From DATBSK01 sp964501785 (lineage in GTDB: Bacteria; Actinomycetota; Acidimicrobiia; IMCC26256; PALSA-555), in NCBI GenBank assembly GCA_964501785.1, contig CAZCUD010000005.1:124001-188000 (forward strand): 64,000 nt of DNA. The letters run 5' to 3'. Position numbers and translations under genes: made by a program. Positions 50,849-58,590 of this stretch are shown one piece after another. The notes beneath the pieces were generated by a model, which worked only from the letters and a program-made list of their open reading frames with translations, made no database searches and was not told where the DNA came from. How positions within the stretch are numbered: the first letter of the stretch is position 1; each line of letters opens with the position of its first letter.

Positions 50849-52137
50849 GCGAGTGCGTCGACGGTGCGACCGGCGTGCTCGAGCGCGTGGTCGAGGTCGA
50901 AGGCCCGCGCCAGGCGATCGGGCGACAGCGCCGCGCCGACCTCCTGGTCGTCGGCGAGGACGTCCCGGAACGGGCGCCCCTGCTCGGTGGACGCGACGGC
51001 GTTGCGCTGGACGGCGCGGTATGCCGCGTCGCGGGTCATCCCCGACTCGACGAGCGCGAGCAGGACCGGCTGACTGAAGACGAGGCCCCGCAGCGAGTCG
51101 AGGTTCGCCTGCATCCGCTCGACGTCGACGACCATGCCGGCGACGATCGCGCGGAACCGCACGGTCATGTAGTACGCGAGCTGGAAGGCGTCGGGCAGCA
51201 CGATGCGCTCGACCGACGAGTGCGAGATGTCGCGCTCGTGCCACAGCGCGACGTCCTCGAGCCCCGGCACCACGTAGCCGCGCAGCACGCGGGCCAGACC
51301 ACACAGCTGCTCGCACTTCACGGGGTTGCGCTTGTGGGGCATGGCGCTCGACCCCTTCTGCTCACCGGTGCGGAAGGGCTCGGCGACCTCGCCGACCTCG
51401 GTGCGCTGGAGGTGCCGGATCTCCAGCGCGAACGTCTCGATCGCGGCGCCGAGCGACGCAAGGGCGTAGAGGAGCTCCGCGTGGCGGTCGCGTCCGATCA
51501 CCTGGGTCGCGGGCACCGGCTCGAGGCCCAGGCGCTCGCACACGAACGCCTCGACCTCGGGGTCGATGTTGGAGTACGTGCCGACCGCGCCCGACAGCTT
51601 GCCGACGGCGACGGCCGAGCGGGCACGTGCGAGTCGGTCACGGTCGCGTCGCAGGTGCAGCGCCCAGAGCGCGAGCTTGGCGCCGAAGGTCGTCGGCTCG
51701 GCATGGATGCCGTGGGTGCGGCCGATCATCGGGGTGTCGCGGTGCTCACGGGCCCGAGCCGCGATCGCCGCGTCGAGCTCGTCGACCACCTCGAGCAGCA
51801 GCGTCGAGGCCCGGACCAGCGTGACCGACAGCGCGGTGTCGACCACGTCGCTCGACGTGAGCCCATGGTGGATCCAGGCGCCGTGCGGCGCACCGATCCG
51901 CTCCTGGACCACGTCGACGAACGCGGCCACGTCGTGATCGGTGACCCTCTCGCGCTCCTCGACCGCGGCCGCGTCGACGCTCGCGCGCTCGCGCGCCACG
52001 TCCACCGCCTCGGTGGGGACGACGCCGAGCTTGGCCTGGGCCTCGACCGCGAGCAGCTCGACCTCGAGCCAGGTCGCGTAGCGGGCCTCGTCGGCGAAGA
52101 GCTCCGCCATCGGCGCCGATGAGTAGCGGGGGATCAC
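50845..52137 (-). CDS. purB: Adenylosuccinate lyase
   Basis: A 430-residue enzyme used twice in AMP synthesis. The fumarase-superfamily signature is GSSAMPHKRNPVKCEQ, with HHGLTSSDVVDTALS and RTHGIHAEPTTFG as other active-site segments. The GTG at 52137 overlaps the purD stop, and the end overlaps the purC start, so purD-purB-purC are translationally coupled. It begins with the standard IPRYSSAPMAELF. Confidence 0.97.
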   Translation of the reverse strand: MIPRYSSAPMAELFADEARYATWLEVELLAVEAQAKLGVVPTEAVDVARERASVDAAAVEERERVTDHDVAAFVDVVQERIGAPHGAWIHHGLTSSDVVDTALSVTLVRASTLLLEVVDELDAAIAARAREHRDTPMIGRTHGIHAEPTTFGAKLALWALHLRRDRDRLARARSAVAVGKLSGAVGTYSNIDPEVEAFVCERLGLEPVPATQVIGRDRHAELLYALASLGAAIETFALEIRHLQRTEVGEVAEPFRTGEQKGSSAMPHKRNPVKCEQLCGLARVLRGYVVPGLEDVALWHERDISHSSVERIVLPDAFQLAYYMTVRFRAIVAGMVVDVERMQANLDSLRGLVFSQPVLLALVESGMTRDAAYRAVQRNAVASTEQGRPFRDVLADDQEVGAALSPDRLARAFDLDHALEHAGRTVDALA

Positions 52138-53444
52138 GTGCCGGCTCCTCCTGACACCCCATCGTAGGAGGCGGCCACGCCGGCGATGTCGTGGCGGTGC
52201 TGCATCCCCGGCCACGAGATCTTCTCGACCGCCTCGTACGCGCGGCCGCGTGCGCCGGCGATCGTCGCGCCGAGGGCGGTGACCGCGAGCACCCGACCAC
52301 CGGCGGTGACGAGCGCGCCGTCGTCGCGACGGGCGGTGCCGGCATGGAACACCATCACGTCGGACATCGCGGCCGCGTCGTCGACGCCCTCGATCACGTC
52401 ACCCTTGCGGGGCGCCTCGGGATACCCCTCGGTCGCGAGCACCACGGTCACGCACGCGCCGTCGGTGCACTCGATCGTGGGCAGTGCGTCACCGGCGGCG
52501 GCGGCGCGGCACAGCTCGCCGAGATCGGTCGTGAGGCGGGGCACGACGACCTGGCACTCGGGATCGCCGAAGCGCACGTTGTACTCCAGCACCTTCGGGC
52601 CGTCGGCGGTCAGCATCAGCCCCGCGTACAGCACGCCCCGGTACGCCACGCCCTGTTCGGCGAGGAGACGAAGGGTCGGCTGCACCGCCGTGCGCATCAC
52701 CTGGTCGACCATCTCGTCGTCGACGATCGGCACCGGCGAGTACGCGCCCATGCCGCCCGTGTTGGGGCCGGCGTCACCGTCGCGGATCCGCTTGAAGTCC
52801 TGCGCCGGCGCGAGCGGTGCCGCGGCCTCGGGATCGCCGTTGCAGACGACGAGCAGCGAGAGCTCGGGGCCGCGCAGCCCCTCCTCGATCACGAGCGTCC
52901 GGCCCGCGTCGCCGAACGCCTCGCCCGAGAGGTAGCTGCGCACCGCGGCGGCCGCCTCGTCGTACGACTCGGTGACGACGACGCCCTTGCCGGCCGCGAG
53001 CCCGTCGGTCTTGACGACGTAGAGGCCGTCGAGGGTCGCGAGGAAGCCGAGCGCGGCCTCTTCGTCGTCGGCGTGGAACGACCCGTGGGCCGCGGTGGGC
53101 ACGCCCGCGCCGTCGAGGAGCTCCTTCATCCAGCGCTTCGAGCCCTCGAGCCGGGCACCCGCGCTCGTCGGTCCGAACGCGAGGCACCCCGTCGCCTCGA
53201 CCGCATCGACGACTCCGCGCACCAACGGCTCCTCGGGCCCGACCACGACCAGGTCGGCCCGGAGCTCGTCGGCCAGGGCGGCGACCGCCGTCGCGTCGGT
53301 GGGATCGACGGTGACGTTCGTGGCGACGTCGGCCGTGCCCGGGCTCCCGGGGGCGACGAAGACGTCGTCGACCGACGCGCTGCGGTCGAGGCCCCACGCG
53401 AGCGCGTGCTCCCGACCGCCTCCACCGACCACCAGCACGCGCAC
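52134..53444 (-). CDS. purD: Phosphoribosylamine-glycine ligase
   Basis: A 436-residue ATP-grasp enzyme. It starts RVLVVGGGGREHALAWGL, has the ATP-binding region YVVKTDGLAAGKGVVV, the family block FGDPECQVVVPRL, and the end FHAGTARRDDGALVTAGGRVLAVTA. The GTG at 53444 is preceded at 6 nt by TAGGTT, consistent with a leaderless promoter 15-20 nt after purA. Coupled to purB and purC. Confidence 0.97.
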   Translation of the reverse strand: MRVLVVGGGGREHALAWGLDRSASVDDVFVAPGSPGTADVATNVTVDPTDATAVAALADELRADLVVVGPEEPLVRGVVDAVEATGCLAFGPTSAGARLEGSKRWMKELLDGAGVPTAAHGSFHADDEEAALGFLATLDGLYVVKTDGLAAGKGVVVTESYDEAAAAVRSYLSGEAFGDAGRTLVIEEGLRGPELSLLVVCNGDPEAAAPLAPAQDFKRIRDGDAGPNTGGMGAYSPVPIVDDEMVDQVMRTAVQPTLRLLAEQGVAYRGVLYAGLMLTADGPKVLEYNVRFGDPECQVVVPRLTTDLGELCRAAAAGDALPTIECTDGACVTVVLATEGYPEAPRKGDVIEGVDDAAAMSDVMVFHAGTARRDDGALVTAGGRVLAVTALGATIAGARGRAYEAVEKISWPGMQHRHDIAGVAASYDGVSGGAGT

Positions 53445-53450
53445 GGCGCG

Positions 53451-53456
53451 AACCTA
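53451..53456 (-). promoter_or_regulatory. -10 element TAGGTT of purD
   Basis: TAGGTT on the reverse strand ends 6 nt before the purD GTG, within the 21-nt purA-purD gap. It implies that purD-purB-purC can be transcribed apart from purA. Confidence 0.6.
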
Positions 53457-53465
53457 CGCCCCGGG

Positions 53466-54758
53466 TCAGGCGGCGATCGGGAGGACGACGGTCTGCTCGC
53501 GGGCAGGACCGACGCCGAGGAACGTGACGGGCACACCCGCCAGCTCCTGCACGAACTCGACGAAGCGACGCGCCTCGGCGGGCAGGTCCTCGACGCTCGC
53601 GGCGGTGTCGATCTCCTGCTTCCAGCCCGGCAGCGTCTCGTAGACCGGACGGACCTTGTGCAGCACCGACTGGTGGTACGGCACGTGCTCGTAGCGGGTG
53701 CCGTCCTCGCCCTCGTACGCCACGCACACCGCGATCTCGTCGAGGGGGGCGAGGACGTCGAGCTTGGTGAGCGCGAGCTCGGTGCAGCTGTTGAGCCGCA
53801 CCGCGTGGCGCAGCATCACGGCGTCGAGCCAGCCGGGCCGCCGGCGACGGCCGGTGTTCGTGCCGAACTCACCGCCGCGCTCGACGAGCAGGTCGCCGAC
53901 CGCATCACCTTCGAAGAGCTCGGTCGGGAACGGTCCGCTGCCGACGCGGGTCACGTACGCCTTGGCCACGCCGATCACGCGGTCGATCGCCCGGGGGCCG
54001 ACGCCCGCGCCGGTGCAGACGCCCCCTGCCACCGGGTTCGACGACGTCACGAACGGATACGTGCCGTGGTCGAGATCGAGGTAGGTCGCCTGGGCGCCCT
54101 CGAACAGCACCTGCTCACCGGAGTCGAGCGCGTCGTGCACGAGGTGCACGGTGTCGGCGATCAGTGGCTCGAGGCGCTCGACCATGCCGAGGTAGGTCTC
54201 CGCGATCTCGTCGCCGTCGAGCGGGAGGCGGTTGTAGACCTTCGCCAGGACCCCGTTCTTCTCGCGCAGCGCCAGGTCGAGCTTCTCGCGGAAGATCTTG
54301 GGGTCGAGGAGGTCCTGCACCCGCAGGCCGACCCGCAGCGCCTTGTCGGCGTACGCCGGGCCGATCCCGCGCTTGGTGGTGCCGAGCTTGTTCTTGCCGA
54401 GGAACCGCTCGGTCACGCGGTCGAGCTCCTGGTGGTACGGCATGATCAGGTGGGCGTTGCCCGAGACCCGCAGGCGCGACGTGCTCACGCCCTTCGCCTC
54501 GAGCATGTCCAGCTCGTCGATGAGCACGGCCGGATCGACGACGACGCCGTTGCCGATCACGGGCGTGACGTGCTCGTAGAGGATCCCGCTCGGCACCAGC
54601 TGGAGGGCGAAGACCTCACCTGCGACCACGATCGTGTGCCCGGCGTTGTGGCCGCCCTGGTAGCGCACGCACAGGGCGCTCGCCTCGGCCAGGTAGTCGG
54701 TGAACCTGCCCTTGCCCTCGTCACCCCACTGGGTGCCGACGATCACCGTTCCCGGCAT
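53466..54758 (-). CDS. purA: Adenylosuccinate synthetase
   Basis: A 430-residue GTP-dependent enzyme converting IMP to adenylosuccinate. Signatures are GTQWGDEGKGRFTDYLA at the start (usually GDEGKGK), YQGGHNAGHTIVV, GIGPAYADKALR, and the C-terminal LTKLDVL with the GTP-binding motif. It is the most upstream pur gene in this leftward group, followed by purD after 21 nt. The ATG at 54758 gives MPGTVIVGTQWGDEG. Confidence 0.97.
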   Translation of the reverse strand: MPGTVIVGTQWGDEGKGRFTDYLAEASALCVRYQGGHNAGHTIVVAGEVFALQLVPSGILYEHVTPVIGNGVVVDPAVLIDELDMLEAKGVSTSRLRVSGNAHLIMPYHQELDRVTERFLGKNKLGTTKRGIGPAYADKALRVGLRVQDLLDPKIFREKLDLALREKNGVLAKVYNRLPLDGDEIAETYLGMVERLEPLIADTVHLVHDALDSGEQVLFEGAQATYLDLDHGTYPFVTSSNPVAGGVCTGAGVGPRAIDRVIGVAKAYVTRVGSGPFPTELFEGDAVGDLLVERGGEFGTNTGRRRRPGWLDAVMLRHAVRLNSCTELALTKLDVLAPLDEIAVCVAYEGEDGTRYEHVPYHQSVLHKVRPVYETLPGWKQEIDTAASVEDLPAEARRFVEFVQELAGVPVTFLGVGPAREQTVVLPIAA

Positions 54759-54868
54759 GGGACCTCACACACGACGAGCGGCCCCGATGCCGACCGGTGC
54801 TCGACCGGGCGGTGGGGCCGCGGGGACGCGACTGCAGTCACGTTGAGAGCAGGGTAGTCGGCTCCGGG

Positions 54869-54904
54869 CCGTTCGGGAACGGCGATATCCGTGCGCGCAC
54901 GGAT
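54869..54904. promoter_or_regulatory. Two adjacent palindromes between purA and the NHL-protein gene
   Basis: CCGTTC-GG-GAACGG (54869-54882) and ATCCGTGCGCGCACGGAT (54887-54904), both perfect, lie 4 bp apart in the 210-bp divergent region. They are good operator candidates for one or both genes; no recognisable regulator gene is adjacent. Confidence 0.5.
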
Positions 54905-54968
54905 GTCTTCGCGGCACCGGCGCCGGACGATCGGGGGAGAAACCGGACCCCTGGACCGGAGGCCTCCC

Positions 54969-57329
54969 ATGTCCCGAACGGCTCCACGCCGCCATCGACC
55001 GGCCCTTGCGGGCATCGCGATCGCCGCCGCGGTGGTGGTCGCCACCGCCGCGCCCGCCCTGGCCGGCTTCGGCTGGCGGGCAGAGTTCGGCTCGACCGGC
55101 TCGGGCCAGGGCGACCTCCTCTTCCCGGCCGACGTCGCGGCCGACAACACCAGCGACGTCTTCGTGTCCGACAGCGGCAACAGCCGCGTCCAGCGCTTCT
55201 CCCAAGCCGGCGTGTTCGAGGCCGAGTGGGGCACCCAGGGGAGCGATCCGGGGCAGTTCCAGACCAACGCCGGGATCGACACCGACGGGACGAACGTCTA
55301 CGTCGCGGACCGAGGCAACCACCGGGTCCAGAAGTTCGATGCGTCCGGAACCCACCTCCTCACCTTCGGCAGCGGCGTCCAGGGCAGCGCCGACACGGAC
55401 CTCTCCAGCCCGACGGACGTCGCCGTGGCGTTCAACGGAAACGTCTTCGTGACCGAGCTCGGCAGCCACGAGGTCACGGAGTTCGAGGCCGACGGCGACT
55501 TCGTCCGGCGTTGGGGAGGCTCGGCACAGCTCAACGCTCCACGCGGCATCGTGACCGACAGCAGCCATCTCTGGATCGCCGACACGGGCAACAACCGGAT
55601 CGTCCGCTACGACATGGACGGCACCGACCCCGTGCCGTTCGGCTCGTTCGGCTCGGGTCCGGGCGAGCTCAACCAGCCGTACGGTCTGGCGATCGAGGGG
55701 CTGCCGGGCTTCGAGGGTCCCGAGCTCCACGTCGTCGACCGCAACAACCACCGGGTCAGCGTCTTCGACCGGTCGGACAGCTCGTTCCTGCGCACGTACG
55801 GACAGCTCGGCACCGACCCGGGCGATCTCGCCACTCCGGAGGGGATCGGGTACAACCCCTCGACCGACGCGTTCTACGTGACCAGCACCGACCCTTCGAG
55901 CGTGCAGCTCTTCGGCGACACGACCTCGATCACCATCAACCACATCGCGCCGACCGACGCGCCCGCGGTCGACTTCCCCTATGAGGCGACCGGAGGACTG
56001 AGCCCGAGCACGTTCTCGCTCGACGACGACTCGAACGCCACGCTGCCCGACACGCAGATCTTCTCGGGCATCGCTCCCGGCACCTACTCGGTCACGATGA
56101 CCAGCGCAGCCTTGATGAGCGGCCGGGCCGTCGAGATCACCTGCAACGGGGCAGCGACCACACCGACCGAGGACGAAGCCAACCGCACCGTGTCGATCAC
56201 CGTGGCGACGGGCGAGCTCATCGTGTGCGACTTCGTCTACCAGTCGCTGCCCTCGCTCAGCTTGGTGTTGGACTCACAACCCGACGACGCCCAGAACTTC
56301 GACTTCACGCTCTCGGGAGGCGTCTCGTCGAACATCACGCTCGACGACGACGGGGGAATCAACAGCGAGCATGAGAACGCGCTCCAGGTCTTCTCGCAGG
56401 TCGGGAGCGTCACGATCACCCAGGACTCCGTGCCCTCGGGTTGGACGCTGGCGTCCATCGAATGTGTCGGCGGCACCGGCGGTCCGGTGTCCGGCGACGT
56501 GGGTACTCGGACCGTGACCCTCGACGTAGACGTGAACGAGGCCGTGACCTGCACGTTCACCAACGCGCTGCCTGCATCGATCACCATCGAGAAGGACGCG
56601 CTGGGGCTGCGCGGCGCCGCCACCGACCCGCAGGACTTCTCGTACACGACGACCGGGAGCGGTCTGTCGTCCTTCTCGCTCGACGACGACGCCGACGGCA
56701 CCCTCGACTCGACCGAGACGTTCGACGACCTGCTGCCCGGCACCTACACCGTGACCGAGACGGCGGCGTCGGGCTGGTCCCTCACGGGACTGGTCTGCGA
56801 CCCGGTCGAGGCGACGAGCACCGCGACCCGAACGGCGACGATCACGCTGACCGGCGGCGAGGACGTGACCTGCACGTTCACGAACGCGCGGCGCCAGCCC
56901 GACGCGCTCGGCAAGCGCAACGTCGACAAGTCGTACCAGGGGAACAACACCTACGACACGACGACGCCCGGCACGCCCAAGCGCACGGTCAACGCGACGC
57001 GCGGCAAGGTGATCCTGTTCAACCTGAAGGTCACCAACGACGGCGGCGCAACGGACAGCTTCCGGCTCAAGGGCGAGGCCAAGGGGCCCGCCGGGTTCAA
57101 CGTGTCCTACAAGAACAACGTCGGCACCGACATCACCGGCGCGGTGAAGGCAGGCACCCAGACGATCGCGAACGTCGCGACCAACACGACCAACAAGGTG
57201 ATCACGGTGAGGATCGCCGTCACTGCTGCTGCGGCGATCGGGTCGAAGCGCACGGTCCACATGACGACCACCGCACTCGGCGACACCAAGAAGGACGTGG
57301 TGACGTTCGAGGTCAAGGTCGTGCCCTGA
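54969..57329 (+). CDS. Secreted NHL-repeat protein with three prealbumin-like repeats
   Basis: A 786-residue exported protein. The signal peptide (about 1-33) ends near PALAG. Residues 35-310 contain NHL-type propeller blades, seen as VFVSDSGNSRVQRF, VYVADRGNHRVQKF, LWIADTGNNRIVRY and LHVVDRNNHRVSVF. Then come three related domains of about 105-115 residues, each with a SFSLDDD-like strand and the later two ending TCTFTN, the SpaA/prealbumin-like pattern. The C-terminal 120 residues resemble a DUF11-type beta domain. No sortase motif is visible. A surface or adhesion role is likely; the ATG has GGAGG upstream. Confidence 0.87.
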   Translation: MSRTAPRRHRPALAGIAIAAAVVVATAAPALAGFGWRAEFGSTGSGQGDLLFPADVAADNTSDVFVSDSGNSRVQRFSQAGVFEAEWGTQGSDPGQFQTNAGIDTDGTNVYVADRGNHRVQKFDASGTHLLTFGSGVQGSADTDLSSPTDVAVAFNGNVFVTELGSHEVTEFEADGDFVRRWGGSAQLNAPRGIVTDSSHLWIADTGNNRIVRYDMDGTDPVPFGSFGSGPGELNQPYGLAIEGLPGFEGPELHVVDRNNHRVSVFDRSDSSFLRTYGQLGTDPGDLATPEGIGYNPSTDAFYVTSTDPSSVQLFGDTTSITINHIAPTDAPAVDFPYEATGGLSPSTFSLDDDSNATLPDTQIFSGIAPGTYSVTMTSAALMSGRAVEITCNGAATTPTEDEANRTVSITVATGELIVCDFVYQSLPSLSLVLDSQPDDAQNFDFTLSGGVSSNITLDDDGGINSEHENALQVFSQVGSVTITQDSVPSGWTLASIECVGGTGGPVSGDVGTRTVTLDVDVNEAVTCTFTNALPASITIEKDALGLRGAATDPQDFSYTTTGSGLSSFSLDDDADGTLDSTETFDDLLPGTYTVTETAASGWSLTGLVCDPVEATSTATRTATITLTGGEDVTCTFTNARRQPDALGKRNVDKSYQGNNTYDTTTPGTPKRTVNATRGKVILFNLKVTNDGGATDSFRLKGEAKGPAGFNVSYKNNVGTDITGAVKAGTQTIANVATNTTNKVITVRIAVTAAAAIGSKRTVHMTTTALGDTKKDVVTFEVKVVP

Positions 57330-57354
57330 GGCCGGGCGGACCCTGACCGCGACG

Positions 57355-57392
57355 CGAGGCCGGGTCCCGCTCCCGAGCGGGGTCCGGCCTCG
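57355..57392. terminator. Long hairpin between convergent genes
   Basis: CGAGGCCGG pairs with CCGGCCTCG, and CCCGCTC with GAGCGGG, with a GT/GT internal loop. It sits in the 69-bp gap between the NHL-protein and the membrane-protein gene and lacks a T-tract on both strands. Confidence 0.7.
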
Positions 57393-57398
57393 TTCGCG

Positions 57399-58568
57399 TC
57401 AGGCGTCCGACCGGGTGGCGAAGATCGCCTTCAGGTAGACGGCTCGCACCGCGAACGCCTGGCGGAGGTCGGCGCGCAACCCCCGGAGGAACTCGTCCTC
57501 GTAGGCCCGGTCCGAGAGCAGCGACACGGTGAACTGGAGCGCCGAGAACGAGGCGACGAAGCCGGCCACCTTGATCAGCTCGGTGGTGAGCCCCATCTCC
57601 TGACCGAACAGGTCGAACGTGAAGAGCACGTCGGGCGGGTGCCCGATCCACTCGGCCGCCAGCGTGGGCGGGATCGTGATCAGGCCGAGGACGAGGAAGA
57701 ACGTGAACATCGCCCCCGCGACGATGGTGACGAGCGTGCCTTCGCTGACGACGACCACCATCCGCACGTTGCGCCGCTCGCTCTTCGACAGCGGCGGCGA
57801 CGAGTACGAGCCCCGTCCGGCGGCGAGCGGCATGCACGGGGTGTCGACGACGAGGTCGCGGATGGTGGCCGGGTCGACGTCGGCCTCGATCTCCCCGATC
57901 TGGTCGGGTGCCCGGATGACGGCGAACACGAGCCCGAGCGCCACGAACAGCGCGGCGCCGAGCAGGAGAACCGGCCAGCGGAGCTGCGACGCGAGCTGCC
58001 ACGACTCGGCGGTGTAGAAGACGAGCACCACCACGATCAGCAGCAGCGGCAGCGCGCGCAGGATGACGCCCGAGATGCTGCGGATCCGATCGGCGAGGTG
58101 GGCCAGGGTCCAGCGCGCCAACGAGACGACGGCGTAGCGCCGCTCGAGGTACGCGAGCGCGAGCACGACGAAGTTGACCACCGCGGTGATCGCCGCCGAT
58201 CGCCACTGCCCGCCGAACGCGATCGGGATCAGCGCGGGCCCGAGCACGAAGAGCAGCACCTCGACCGGACCGATGCGGTCGGGGCGCGCGAGCCACGGGC
58301 GACCGCGCAGCCGGTTGGCGACGACCCAGACGCCCCCGAGCACGGCGACCGCGCCGAGCACCGCGATGATGCTCTCGAGGACCGGGTACTCCTCGTTGGG
58401 TGCGAGCACGACGATCTCGACGACGAAGACGAGCAGCACGATCGGCACCACGGCGACCCAGACGTCGCGTGACGACCGGAACCGATACACGAAGTGGGGG
58501 AGCCCCCGACTGACGAACCAGCGCTCCGTCGACCGGACGGCGTCGTCGGTTGCGGCGTCGCCGGGCAC
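57399..58568 (-). CDS. Multi-pass membrane protein, unknown function
   Basis: A 389-residue protein with about eight predicted membrane segments (for example VWVAVVPIVLLVFVVEIVV, and VLFVLGPALIPIAF). A soluble region of some 50 residues near 225-270 includes DTPCMPLAAGRGSYSSPPLSKSERRN. I do not recognise a family. The GTG at 58568 starts 22 nt from the divergent flippase-like gene and shares its promoter region (TAGCCT, 6 nt away). The pairing suggests the two membrane proteins act in one envelope process, but that is inference. Confidence 0.8.
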   Translation of the reverse strand: MPGDAATDDAVRSTERWFVSRGLPHFVYRFRSSRDVWVAVVPIVLLVFVVEIVVLAPNEEYPVLESIIAVLGAVAVLGGVWVVANRLRGRPWLARPDRIGPVEVLLFVLGPALIPIAFGGQWRSAAITAVVNFVVLALAYLERRYAVVSLARWTLAHLADRIRSISGVILRALPLLLIVVVLVFYTAESWQLASQLRWPVLLLGAALFVALGLVFAVIRAPDQIGEIEADVDPATIRDLVVDTPCMPLAAGRGSYSSPPLSKSERRNVRMVVVVSEGTLVTIVAGAMFTFFLVLGLITIPPTLAAEWIGHPPDVLFTFDLFGQEMGLTTELIKVAGFVASFSALQFTVSLLSDRAYEDEFLRGLRADLRQAFAVRAVYLKAIFATRSDA

Positions 58569-58574
58569 GCCCGC

Positions 58575-58584
58575 AGGCTAGACA
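58575..58584. promoter_or_regulatory. Overlapping divergent -10 elements
   Basis: Leftward TAGCCT (58580-58575) and rightward TAGACA (58579-58584) share the bases at 58579-58580, within CTAG. Each is 6 nt from a GTG start (58568 and 58591). Any -35 would lie inside the opposite gene's coding sequence. Confidence 0.55.
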
Positions 58585-58590
58585 TCCGCC

